Assembly (NCBI GenBank): GCA_937920335.1
Contig: CALGUT010000642.1
Location: forward strand, 1-7,229
Reading direction: 5' to 3'
Source of the DNA: an uncultured Opitutales bacterium
GTDB taxonomy: Bacteria; Verrucomicrobiota; Verrucomicrobiia; Opitutales; UBA2995
DNA: 7,229 nt
The notes beneath the pieces were generated by a model. The model had not been told where the DNA came from and made no database searches. It saw only the letters and a list, made by a program, of their open reading frames with translations. Positions 1 to 7,192 of this stretch are shown piece after piece. Position 1 is the stretch's first letter. Every line of letters begins with the position of its first letter. The position numbers and the translations under genes are program-made.

Positions 1-686
1 AATAATATTTGCCCAGCTAGCTTGTTGATTCTGTAGAGCCTGTTTGGAGGGGCTCCTTCAGTCCAGGGAAGCAGCTTTTCCCCTTCGCGCTCACGGATGA
101 GTAGGGGGATTAACGCAAACATCAGCGTTGTGAATCCGGCTGCATATAAGGTCCACGAAATTCCGACTTGTTTAAACGTCAAGCCTGAAGCCCAGGCGGT
201 GATTGCAGTGCCAAAAACTTTCCCTCCCCACATCAGTCCGTTGGCTTGGGCCTGCTCTTTGTTTGGAAGAATTTCTATGGCCATTCCATCTACCGCTACA
301 TCCATGAGTGCCGTGCAGGCGCTTGCTACCATACCGGCTATCATGAAGCTGGTGAAATGATTGAGAGGATCGGAAATCAAACCCATCGCAACATATCCCA
401 AACTCGCGAAAACGAGGCCAGTGATCACCCACGGTCGCCTTCTACCCATACTGATAAACGTGACTCGGTCCATGATCGGTGCGACGAAGACCTTGAGTCC
501 CCAGGGCAGCATGATCATTCCCGCGAAACCGCTCACTTTGAGCGCACTCAACCCTTCCGATACCATAAATGCGGGTAGAGAGATAATGATGACCCCCATT
601 GAGATCCCCTGGGCTATGTAGAGGGCAGTAACAGCACTGAGTCGTAAGATTCGTTTTTCCGATAGTGATGGTAGGTATTCGCTCAC
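1..686 (-). CDS. AmpG/PAT-like major facilitator transporter, N-terminal part (cut by window edge)
   Basis: Inner-membrane MFS transporter; only the first 228 codons lie in the window and the frame is still open at the edge. It reads as alternating hydrophobic segments joined by short polar loops, covering about six transmembrane helices. The first cytoplasmic loop carries a PIMDR motif (D73, R74) followed by GRRRPW (G81 to W86), the variant MFS loop-2/3 motif seen in AmpG and its PAT relatives. A second family hallmark is the acidic pattern MDVAVD (D129, D133) followed by ILPNKEQAQA. The start is GTG at 686-684: an in-frame TAA lies three codons upstream, and the next candidate, ATG at residue 30, would remove half of helix 1. 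No good ribosome binding site precedes it. AmpG imports anhydro-muropeptides; the substrate here cannot be told, and a sugar or other solute is equally possible. It lies 30 bases after the zinc-motif gene and is probably cotranscribed with it. Family call is firm, substrate unknown. Confidence 0.87.
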   Translation of the reverse strand, partial: MSEYLPSLSEKRILRLSAVTALYIAQGISMGVIIISLPAFMVSEGLSALKVSGFAGMIMLPWGLKVFVAPIMDRVTFISMGRRRPWVITGLVFASLGYVAMGLISDPLNHFTSFMIAGMVASACTALMDVAVDGMAIEILPNKEQAQANGLMWGGKVFGTAITAWASGLTFKQVGISWTLYAAGFTTLMFALIPLLIREREGEKLLPWTEGAPPNRLYRINKLAGQIL

Positions 687-716
687 GTCAGTTTATGAAA
701 GGTAACTCCCGATCCG

Positions 717-1259
717 TTACAGAATCAGTATGTTATTCGGGATATCGAGGCCAAAGAGTTTGTCCGAAAGATCTTCCATAATGCCGAGTGTTTCACTTGA
801 AAATAACTCAATGATATCCTCCATTGCTTCGTGACTGAGTGCGTATGGTAGCACATCCTGAAGCATGTGAAGATCCATGAAGTGTCCACAGATGTGGTGC
901 TCTGGAGATTGGTCGATGGGAGTTCCTTTGATCAGGCAATGAGATAACCAGGCATCAAGATTCGATCGGTCCTGGCCTTCCAATTGCTTACGGCGTGCTT
1001 CAAGGTCGACATGCTCTTCAAAGTAGTTGGCGATGCGTTTGAGGCTTAATACCGATAGATCTTCCATGACTTGCTCGCGGCACGGAAAGCATATCGCATA
1101 TTCAAAGATAACTTCGTCCTTTTTATAGGCCTTTTCGATCAGGTATTGGTTGCCTTCGGCGGTCAGAGGAGATCCGCACAAGGTGCAGGTTTGAAAACGT
1201 TCGCTCGTTTCAAATGACCAGAGTTTCTCGGGGACGGGATTATCTTCTTTGAAAAGCAT
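717..1259 (-). CDS. Hypothetical protein with two CxxC pairs (putative zinc ribbon)
   Basis: I do not recognise this 180-residue acidic protein. It has no signal peptide or membrane segment, so it is probably cytoplasmic. Near the N-terminus are two CxxC knuckles, C25-T-L-C28 followed by glycine and C57-F-P-C60, 28 residues apart. This is the layout of a treble-clef or zinc-ribbon fold binding one zinc ion. The rest (about 62-180) is charged and looks largely helical, with extra Cys and His residues at C108, H121, H122, C124 and H126 that could bind a second metal or be incidental. The start is ATG at 1259; upstream there is only a weak GAG and no true Shine-Dalgarno sequence. The stop TAA lies 30 bases before the transporter's GTG, so the two are likely one transcript. 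A structural or regulatory role is possible, but nothing in the sequence decides it. The gene looks real: the frame is intact and the paired cysteines are well formed. Confidence 0.8.
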   Translation of the reverse strand: MLFKEDNPVPEKLWSFETSERFQTCTLCGSPLTAEGNQYLIEKAYKKDEVIFEYAICFPCREQVMEDLSVLSLKRIANYFEEHVDLEARRKQLEGQDRSNLDAWLSHCLIKGTPIDQSPEHHICGHFMDLHMLQDVLPYALSHEAMEDIIELFSSETLGIMEDLSDKLFGLDIPNNILIL

Positions 1260-1294
1260 GGTCTCAGCGGGCGTTTTGGTCCGAACAGATTGTC

Positions 1295-1324
1295 TTGTGA
1301 TATTTCACTCCAACAGCCTATAAG
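1295..1324 (+). promoter_or_regulatory. Candidate sigma-70-like promoter for the sulfatase
   Basis: TTGTGA at 1295-1300 and TATAAG at 1319-1324 are separated by 18 bases, a fair match to the -35/-10 consensus. Transcription would start near 1331, about 34 bases before the sulfatase ATG. This is from inspection only; such matches occur by chance in AT-rich gaps. Confidence 0.35.
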
Positions 1325-1353
1325 CAAGGTTCATTCTATTTAGAAACCTGCTT
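1322..1353. repeat. Imperfect inverted repeat upstream of the sulfatase
   Basis: AAGCAAGGTT at 1322-1331 is complementary to AACCTGCTT at 1345-1353, giving nine pairs with one bulged A and a 13-base spacer. An alternative register pairs GCAAGGTT with the outer TTGC. It overlaps the proposed -10 box and transcription start, so it is better placed to be a repressor operator than a leader hairpin. No T-run follows it, so it is not a terminator. A chance repeat is possible. Confidence 0.35.
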
Positions 1354-1364
1354 GCGATAGCCCT

Positions 1365-2894
1365 ATGCTGACTAAAAAACGATTAATTATCTCCCTTCTT
1401 CTTCTCACATCACTGCTGCTGAATGCCGCCGAAAAACCGAATGTGATCGTAATTATGGCCGATGATCTGGGGTTTGGTGACATATCCGCCTACGGAGCAA
1501 CCCGAGTTAAGACGCCGCATATCGATCGCTTGGCGGCAGAAGGTATCCAATTTAACAGTGGTTACTGTTCCGCTTCTACCTGCACACCGACTCGTTATTC
1601 GTTTCTCACGGGCTCTTATGCCTTTCGTTTTCCAAACACGGGCATCGCGCCACCGAATAGTCCTTCCGTTATCAAGCCTGGCACTGAAACGATCGCATCG
1701 CTATTACAAAAAGGGGGCTATAAAACAGCGGTCATCGGTAAATGGCATCTGGGTCTAGGGGGCCCCGACGGTCCTGATTGGAATGGCCAACTGAAACCCG
1801 GACCCCGCGCGATCGGATTCGACTATAACTTCTTATTACCGACTACCAACGATCGTGTGCCCCAAGTTTATGTGGAGAATGATCGCGTGCTCAATTTAGA
1901 TCCGGCTGACCCTTTATGGGTGGGTAGTAAGAAGCCTTCAGAGGATCACCCGACGGGCATCACTCACCGCGATACGTTGAAGATGGATTGGACACATGGT
2001 CACAATTCGACGATCCACAATGGCATTAGTCGTATCGGGTTTTATACCGGTGGGCATGCCGCTCGATTCCGCGATGAGGACCTAGCCGATGCATGGGTCG
2101 ACAAGTCAGTCGCATGGATCGAAGAGAATAAAGACGAACCGTTCTTTCTATTTTTTGCCTCCCATGACCTTCATGTTCCGCGTATGCCTCATGAACGTTT
2201 TCAAGGAAAGAGTGAACTCAGTTTCAGAGGCGATGCTATTGTCCAGCTTGACTGGTGTGTCGGTGAGCTGATTAAAGCGCTTGAGCGCCTGGAATTGGAT
2301 AAGAACACGTTGGTGGTATTCTGTTCCGATAATGGACCGGTTCTCGACGATGGTTACGCCGACGGTGCCGTTGAAGAAAATGGCTCCCATAAGCCTGCCG
2401 GCCCTTACTCGGGTGGAAAGTATTCGGTCTACGAAGGCGGAACCCGTACTCCGTTCATAACCTGGTGGCCCGGTAAGATCAAACCAGCAGTATCTGATGA
2501 AATTGTGAGTACCATAGACCTCCCTGCCAGTATGGCTGCGATGGCTGGCGTTGAGTTACCGACCGATGCCTGTCTCGATGGCTTTGATGTGCTTGGGGCA
2601 TTGCTCGGTACCTCTAAAGGCCGCGACCATATTGTTCAGCAAGACAATGGACGTGGCGGCAATTATGGTCTCCGGGTAGGGGACTGGAAACTACAACGCC
2701 ACGATTCTGGAAGGACTAGAAATTTAGTAGTTACCAATAAACTGGCAAATGCAGATGTTGCTCACTATCGGCTTTATAATCTGGCAACCGATCCAGCCGA
2801 GCGAAACAACCTCGCAGCGGTTCATCCGGAAATCTTTGAAGACCTGAAAGCTCGCTTAGCTAAGATCATCGAGGACGGTCGAAGTCGATCTTAG
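1365..2894 (+). CDS. Secreted type I (formylglycine) sulfatase
   Basis: A 509-residue hydrolase of sulfate esters, in the arylsulfatase A-like branch of the alkaline-phosphatase superfamily. Residues 1-22 form a signal peptide (KKR, a leucine-rich core, then NAA before EKPN), so the enzyme acts in the periplasm or outside the cell. The catalytic core begins with NVIVIMADDLG, where D33 and D34 are the first calcium ligands. C73-T-P-T-R77 is the CxPxR motif whose cysteine is oxidised to formylglycine, followed by the expected LTGSY. GKWHLG supplies K126 and H128; SHDLHVP supplies H267 and H270; CSDNGP supplies the metal ligands D322 and N323; GGKYSVYEGG supplies K352. The C-terminal subdomain ends with the usual YNLATDPAERNNLA stretch. 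All key residues are present and the length is normal. The ATG lacks a Shine-Dalgarno sequence but gives a complete signal peptide. No maturase gene is in the window. The substrate is unknown; a carbohydrate sulfate is likely given the convergent sugar importer. Confidence 0.96.
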   Translation: MLTKKRLIISLLLLTSLLLNAAEKPNVIVIMADDLGFGDISAYGATRVKTPHIDRLAAEGIQFNSGYCSASTCTPTRYSFLTGSYAFRFPNTGIAPPNSPSVIKPGTETIASLLQKGGYKTAVIGKWHLGLGGPDGPDWNGQLKPGPRAIGFDYNFLLPTTNDRVPQVYVENDRVLNLDPADPLWVGSKKPSEDHPTGITHRDTLKMDWTHGHNSTIHNGISRIGFYTGGHAARFRDEDLADAWVDKSVAWIEENKDEPFFLFFASHDLHVPRMPHERFQGKSELSFRGDAIVQLDWCVGELIKALERLELDKNTLVVFCSDNGPVLDDGYADGAVEENGSHKPAGPYSGGKYSVYEGGTRTPFITWWPGKIKPAVSDEIVSTIDLPASMAAMAGVELPTDACLDGFDVLGALLGTSKGRDHIVQQDNGRGGNYGLRVGDWKLQRHDSGRTRNLVVTNKLANADVAHYRLYNLATDPAERNNLAAVHPEIFEDLKARLAKIIEDGRSRS

Positions 2895-2970
2895 GTGGTA
2901 TAGCCGGTTGGTAAGTAAGCGGTTTCTGGATCTCGCAAGGTTTGGTTGACGATGACTTTAGGAAAGGGTC

Positions 2971-4014
2971 TTAGGTAAGCTTTCGGTGACGCAACTGGTC
3001 GACTGCGACGGCCAGAATTATAATACCTCCGATAACCATTTCCTGTACCCACTTGGGCCAGCCCATTTGCTGACCGCCCATGTAAAGGATGGTGATGATG
3101 AGGGCACCAATTATCGTCCCGAGAATCGAACCTTCACCGCCTGAGAAACTGGCGCCTCCAATGATGACGGCAGCGATGACAAAAAGCTCATACATCACAC
3201 CGGTGGTTGGTTGTCCGACGCCTCCGATGTAGGAAAACTGCATGAACCCGGCAAGCGCGCAGAAGAAGCCTGTTAAGCCGTAGACGATGAGCTTTGTCCG
3301 ACCGACCGGGACGCCGCAAAGTCTAGCGGTCTCTTCGTTGGATCCGACGGCGTACACATGTCTGCCAAAACGTGTGTATTTTAGAATGAACGCTGCAACC
3401 GCGATACAAAGAATGAGAATCCAAACACCGGCTGGCAGTATCATCCAGCTCTTGGCTTTGTTGGTTAAGGTAGGATCCATAAGTCCGCCAATCCAGGTTT
3501 CTTCCGGTGGATAGATGTCGCGTTCTCCGGCGATTCCCTTGGCCAAGCCCCGAATGATTCCCATCGAGCCCAGTGTTACTATAAAAGGTACGATCCGTAG
3601 TCGTACAATCAGTGCGCCATTGAGCAGGCCGACCGCCGAGGAGGCTCCTATCGCCAATACGCAAGCGAGCAGGGGAGTCACCGTAGGGTATTGATGAACT
3701 AAATACACAAGTTCTCCTCCCGGGCCGTCAATTTGGAGATTGAGCGTCCATGCGACGACAACGACAGCCAGTGCAATGATTGAGCCCACAGACAAATCTA
3801 TGCCCGCGATGATGATGACGAAGGTCATGCCGAGCGCTGCGGTCGCATAAACCGAGCTTTGCCGAACAATATTTTCCAGGTTCCTGAGGGTGTAGAATTT
3901 GCCGTCTTCGACAAAGATTGCGAAGAATAGGAAAACGATGATCAGAGCGAGGAACCGAGCCGCAATATTGAGCAGGGTCTTGGATCTGAATGACTGAAAT
4001 AGCGCGTTATTCAT
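2971..4014 (-). CDS. Ribose-type sugar ABC transporter, permease
   Basis: Membrane channel subunit of a CUT2 (ribose/xylose/galactose type) importer, BPD_transp_2 family, acting as a homodimer in the inner membrane. Read from ATG 4014 it has 347 residues, normal for the family. It begins with a short cytoplasmic stretch (FQSFRSK), a first helix, then TLRNLENIVRQSS. Family landmarks follow: GIDLSVGSI, LNGALIVRLRIVPFIVTLGSM, the cytoplasmic coupling segment RFGRHVYAVGSNEETARLCGV, and IIGGASFSGGEGSILGTIIGALI near the end. About eight to ten membrane helices are visible. The frame is open to an earlier ATG at 4071, which would add 19 polar residues and overlap the ATPase gene by 40 bases. I prefer 4014 because it matches where family members begin, although neither start has a good ribosome binding site. 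It is the last gene of the importer operon, 17 bases after the ATPase stop. No clear terminator lies between it and the convergent sulfatase. Confidence 0.93.
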   Translation of the reverse strand: MNNALFQSFRSKTLLNIAARFLALIIVFLFFAIFVEDGKFYTLRNLENIVRQSSVYATAALGMTFVIIIAGIDLSVGSIIALAVVVVAWTLNLQIDGPGGELVYLVHQYPTVTPLLACVLAIGASSAVGLLNGALIVRLRIVPFIVTLGSMGIIRGLAKGIAGERDIYPPEETWIGGLMDPTLTNKAKSWMILPAGVWILILCIAVAAFILKYTRFGRHVYAVGSNEETARLCGVPVGRTKLIVYGLTGFFCALAGFMQFSYIGGVGQPTTGVMYELFVIAAVIIGGASFSGGEGSILGTIIGALIITILYMGGQQMGWPKWVQEMVIGGIIILAVAVDQLRHRKLT

Positions 4015-4031
4015 GGAGGTAAGGATATTAA

Positions 4032-5537
4032 CTAGCCGACTGCTGCTGTCATGAGTGAGTGTTCGTCCCATTCTTCAACAGGGCGTGGTTCTCCGAGTTC
4101 TCCCCGGCACATAACCGCTACACGATCACAGGTTCCTAACAGCTCGGGTAGGTAGCTGCTTACGAGGAGGATAGCCTTTGGTTTTTGGCCTTTCGATGAA
4201 TCTCCGCGTGCAAGAGAATCGATAAGTCGGTAAATTTGTGCTTTAGAACCTACGTCAATTCCCCGAGTCGGTTCGTCTAGAAGGAGAATATTTACGTTGG
4301 CGTGTAGCAGCCTGGCGATCGCCACTTTTTGTTGATTACCGCCTGAGAGATCGCTGGTTTGTTGCCTTGCTGATTCACACTTGATCGGAATCTCTTCGAT
4401 CCAATTTGTACAGGCCGCCTCTTGTTGGGCAGGCATGACCAGTCGTCCCGGACCGAGCCCCTGAAGCTTCGGCAGTGTAATATTATCGGCAATACTCAGT
4501 CCCAATGCCAGCCCTTGTGTTTTACGGTCCTCGCTTACCATTCCCATGTGTTGTTCCCAGCGCTGAGCGGGTGAAGCATAGCCGGAATAAATACCCACTG
4601 AAACGTCCCCATTGGTGATGGGCTCAAGTCCGAAGATGGCTTCGAGTAACTCGGTTCGTCCGGCTCCAACCAAGCCAGCAATGCCGAGTATCTCTCCTTC
4701 GTAGAGCTGAAAACTGGCTGACTTGGGTTTGTCTATTCCGGATAATTCAGTGATTTCTAAAGCTATGGCACCTGCAGTGTGTTTGTTTCTCGGATACAGT
4801 TCATCGACGTTACGGCCCACCATCAGTGCGATGATAGCGTCCCTGGAAAAATCAGCGGTTATACCGCTACCGACACTGCTGCCGTCCCGCAATACGGTGA
4901 ATCGATCACTCAGTAGTTCGATCTCCTCGAGGAAGTGTGAAATGTAGATGATTGATATGCCGCGGGCTGAGAGGGCCCTAACCAGTTTAAATAGCTTTTC
5001 AATGTCGACAGCGGTTAGAGAACTCGTGGGTTCGTCCAAAACCAGCACTCGACTATCCAATGCTACGGCTCGTGCGATTTCGACTAATTGCTGTTGAGCG
5101 ATGGAAAGCTCGCGCACCGGCGTTTCCGGAGCGATGGCTTCGAGTCCCACCGCTTCCAAGGCTACGCTGGCTTTAGCTCTCATCGTCTTCCAATCAAGCA
5201 GGCCTCGTTTCATCGGTTCGATGCCGAGGAGGATGTTCTCCATCGTCGATAGATGGGGTGCGAGCGAAAGCTCCTGGTATATCATCGCGATACCGGATTC
5301 TCGTGCATGAAGCGGGTTCGTGGGGGTGTAGGGAGTCCCGTCCAGAAGTAGACTTCCGGCATCAGGAGAATGCGCCCCTGAAAGTACTTTCATCAGGGTG
5401 CTTTTCCCGGCTCCGTTCTCGCCGACCAAAGCCATGATTTCCCCCGGAGCTACAGATAGATCGACACCTGCCAATGCACGGGTTGCCCCGAAATGCTTTT
5501 CGATGCCGCGCATTTCCAGGCGAGGTGTAGTGCTCAA
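4032..5537 (-). CDS. Ribose-type sugar ABC transporter, double ATPase
   Basis: Energy-coupling subunit of the CUT2 importer, 501 residues with two fused nucleotide-binding domains, as in RbsA, XylG and MglA. Domain 1: Walker A GENGAGKST (39-47), Q-loop Q88, signature LSIAQQQ (144-150), Walker B VLVLDEPT (164-171) and switch H201. Domain 2: the degenerate P-loop GLVGAGRTE (288-296) in which lysine is replaced by arginine, as usual in this family, then signature LSGGNQQ (397-403) and Walker B LLLDEPTRGID (418-428). The second switch region reads SSYLPE without histidine, close to the SSELPE typical of the family. Domain 1 therefore probably carries most ATPase activity. The start is TTG at 5537: aligned on the GIEKHFG region, it gives the usual N-terminal length, whereas ATG at 5513 would cut into the first strand. 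No Shine-Dalgarno sequence is evident. It lies 40 bases after the binding-protein stop and just before the permease. The sugar is not determined by this subunit. Confidence 0.95.
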   Translation of the reverse strand: MSTTPRLEMRGIEKHFGATRALAGVDLSVAPGEIMALVGENGAGKSTLMKVLSGAHSPDAGSLLLDGTPYTPTNPLHARESGIAMIYQELSLAPHLSTMENILLGIEPMKRGLLDWKTMRAKASVALEAVGLEAIAPETPVRELSIAQQQLVEIARAVALDSRVLVLDEPTSSLTAVDIEKLFKLVRALSARGISIIYISHFLEEIELLSDRFTVLRDGSSVGSGITADFSRDAIIALMVGRNVDELYPRNKHTAGAIALEITELSGIDKPKSASFQLYEGEILGIAGLVGAGRTELLEAIFGLEPITNGDVSVGIYSGYASPAQRWEQHMGMVSEDRKTQGLALGLSIADNITLPKLQGLGPGRLVMPAQQEAACTNWIEEIPIKCESARQQTSDLSGGNQQKVAIARLLHANVNILLLDEPTRGIDVGSKAQIYRLIDSLARGDSSKGQKPKAILLVSSYLPELLGTCDRVAVMCRGELGEPRPVEEWDEHSLMTAAVG

Positions 5538-5577
5538 AGCGCGTGTGGATTCGGAGTTATCGGATTCTCTTTAGAGC

Positions 5578-6579
5578 TTATTTTAGACCTACCAGAGTTC
5601 GAATGGCCGGTTCATTTTTCAGTCGCTCGGCGGTAACGACCTCGACACCTGTATCGATCAACGGAGCGACGGCCTCTCCTTTAGAGACTGCCAGCGCGGT
5701 CTTCACGGCCAGATATCCCATTTTTTCAGGGCTTTGAACGATAAGCGCATCGATCTTACCTGATTGAACTTCTTCAACGAGTTTCTTGGAGCTGTCGAAT
5801 CCGACGAATGTTAGGTCTACTTCGATGCCACCGTCACGGAGATCGTCGATTGCCGAAGAAACACCGAGTGTTGCCGTGAGGTTGGCTGCAAAAATACCGT
5901 CGATCTCGAGTTTTCCGTCTTTAATGTATCTCTCAAATGTATTGGCAACGACACTCTTGGAGCCTTCCAGGGTCCCAGATTCAGAGTAGGGGTCCGCTAC
6001 AATTTCGTGTCCAGCTGCTTTTGCCGCCTGAATGAATCCTTCTGATCGCTTGGTGGTACTGGCTGTTCCTTGAACAAAACGAAATACGATAATCTTTCCT
6101 TTCGAGGGAGTCTGTTCGTCGATGAATTGTGCACCCAGTGCTCCTCCCAGGGTATTGTCGGTTGCGATAAAACTGCTGTGGGCATCGCCGTCGATTGAAG
6201 AGTCAAAGATCACAACCGGTATACCATTATCGACGGCTGACTGAACGGGCTTACGCTGAGCCTGATTATTCAGTGGCGCCAACGCGATCGCGTCGACCCC
6301 CAGATTGATCATATTTTCTATAATCTTGGTCTGTTCGGCTATTTCCGTCTCAGTGACAGTACCTTCCCACTTCAGTTCAACGTCGAATTCGTCAGCGGCT
6401 CGTTGAGCACCCATTTCGACGGTTTCCCAGAAGTCGCCACCTGTGGATTTGGGTATGGCAGCAATAACAGCTTTTTCTTCGGTGGATTTGGAGCCTGATT
6501 CCGATTTGGGTGAACAGCCTACGAGAAGGGCAATTAAAGGAAGGGCTAATAGAGAAGAGGTATGTATTAAGGTTTTGAT
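5578..6579 (-). CDS. Ribose-type sugar-binding lipoprotein with no canonical start codon
   Basis: Periplasmic binding protein of the CUT2 importer (Peripla_BP_4, RbsB-like). Read from ATC 6579 it has 333 residues: a lipoprotein signal (K2, hydrophobic core, lipobox LVGC with C22 as lipidation site), a Ser/Lys-rich linker, then the first strand VIAAIPKSTGGDFWE (38-52). By comparison with RbsB, likely ligand contacts are D126, R178 (in GTASTTKRSEGF), N233, D262 (GFDSS) and Q283. RbsB's Arg90 position appears to be serine here, so the ligand may not be ribose. No ATG, GTG or TTG exists in frame between the stop TAG (6616-6618) and ATG 6414, which lies inside the mature domain and would remove the signal and first strand. 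ATC 6579 is one base from ATG and would give MKTLIHT; ATT at 6588 or 6600 are alternatives. A non-AUG start, a point mutation or a sequencing error could explain this. The body of the gene is intact. Confidence 0.85.
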   Translation of the reverse strand: MKTLIHTSSLLALPLIALLVGCSPKSESGSKSTEEKAVIAAIPKSTGGDFWETVEMGAQRAADEFDVELKWEGTVTETEIAEQTKIIENMINLGVDAIALAPLNNQAQRKPVQSAVDNGIPVVIFDSSIDGDAHSSFIATDNTLGGALGAQFIDEQTPSKGKIIVFRFVQGTASTTKRSEGFIQAAKAAGHEIVADPYSESGTLEGSKSVVANTFERYIKDGKLEIDGIFAANLTATLGVSSAIDDLRDGGIEVDLTFVGFDSSKKLVEEVQSGKIDALIVQSPEKMGYLAVKTALAVSKGEAVAPLIDTGVEVVTAERLKNEPAIRTLVGLK

Positions 6580-6660
6580 TGAGCTAATTGTTGGCGCAAT
6601 CGCAGATTCTTCAACCTAAAATCGTGCGATCGGGGGCGGTGATTACTTTCGTCCAATACT

Positions 6661-6697
6661 AAGAAAAAGAAACGGCCCGATCGTTAAGATCGGGCCG
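6661..6697 (-). terminator. Intrinsic terminator after the Dabb-domain gene
   Basis: A perfect 10-base-pair GC-rich stem, CGGCCCGATC at 6673-6682 and GATCGGGCCG at 6688-6697 with a 5-base loop, is followed on the minus strand by TTTCTTTTTCTT (6672-6661). The T-run lies only on the minus-strand side, so it ends minus-strand transcription about 76 bases after the Dabb gene stop. It isolates the downstream importer operon, which would then need its own promoter between about 6580 and 6660. I saw no convincing promoter there. Confidence 0.88.
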
Positions 6698-6773
6698 CTC
6701 TAAAAATGTCTTTCTTCCATTCTAAGTCTAACTTGTAGACTTGATGGAGTAGTAGAAAGGTAGCTATTTTCGG

Positions 6774-7157
6774 TTAATTAGTGATGTCGAAAGTGGTACT
6801 GGCTTTTCTCGCATCTATGTAGACTTTGTACCAATTTTTCTGAGCGTCGCTACCTGCGTAGTCTTTGAGCGCTTTTTCTGATTTGAATTCCATTACGAAC
6901 GCGTGGCTGCGGTTTCCTTGGGCTTTGATAGTCTTTGTCCAAGCGCGAGTGATGCCTTCGTATTCTTCAGCAAGTGTATGCACACCGTCGAGAGCCGCTT
7001 GAATTTGGGCCTCTGTGGCGTCGTCGTTCCAGGAAACGGTCACAACGTGTATGACTGTGGTTGGAGCGGCTGCGCTTTTGTGACCACCAGCGATTGCGCT
7101 GGATGCAAATAGAGTAAGGGCGGCTGCGCCCAAGAGGGACATAATGATTTTTTTCAT
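6774..7157 (-). CDS. Exported Dabb-domain (stress-responsive alpha/beta barrel) protein
   Basis: A 127-residue protein. Residues 1-23 form a clear Sec signal peptide (KK, hydrophobic core, then SSAIA before GGH), so the mature protein is periplasmic or secreted. After an Ala/Thr-rich linker comes a single Dabb domain (about 35-117): VIHVVTVSW strand with conserved H37, an acidic helix DDATEAQIQAAL, GITRAW strand, HAFVMEFKSEKALKDYAGS (H85) and a final helix QKNWYKVYI. Dabb proteins are small dimeric ferredoxin-like barrels; plant members are salt-stress proteins and others act as cyclases or are uncharacterised, so no reaction can be assigned. Most family members lack a signal peptide. The ATG at 7157 is set by the signal peptide, with no Shine-Dalgarno sequence upstream. 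It has its own terminator and a candidate promoter, so it is probably monocistronic, unless a gene beyond the right edge reads into it. Confidence 0.88.
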   Translation of the reverse strand: MKKIIMSLLGAAALTLFASSAIAGGHKSAAAPTTVIHVVTVSWNDDATEAQIQAALDGVHTLAEEYEGITRAWTKTIKAQGNRSHAFVMEFKSEKALKDYAGSDAQKNWYKVYIDARKASTTFDITN

Positions 7158-7192
7158 AGAAGGTATAGTATGATTAGTGCCGTTGTTTAGGT

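Noticed and set aside
97..621. Overlapping open frames on the plus strand and a second minus-strand frame (172-432)
   Set aside because: They are shadows of the AmpG-like transporter, whose minus-strand frame is open throughout, carries the family motifs and is missed only because it starts at GTG and runs off the edge.
2895..2970. Possible bidirectional terminator in the convergent gap
   Set aside because: Only a 5-base GAAAG/CTTTC pairing near 2962-2984 was found, with no GC-rich stem or T-run.
3287..5737. Plus-strand and alternative minus-strand frames inside the ABC transporter genes
   Set aside because: They have low-complexity, non-protein-like translations opposite or within well-supported family genes and lack recognisable domains.
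5578..6414. Binding protein starting at ATG 6414
   Set aside because: This would remove the signal peptide, lipobox and first beta strand, all encoded just upstream in the same frame, and would leave a binding protein unable to reach the periplasm.
6673..6697. Hairpin as a riboswitch, attachment site or plus-strand terminator
   Set aside because: A simple perfect stem with a T-run only on the minus-strand side, right after a minus-strand gene, is fully explained as an intrinsic terminator.
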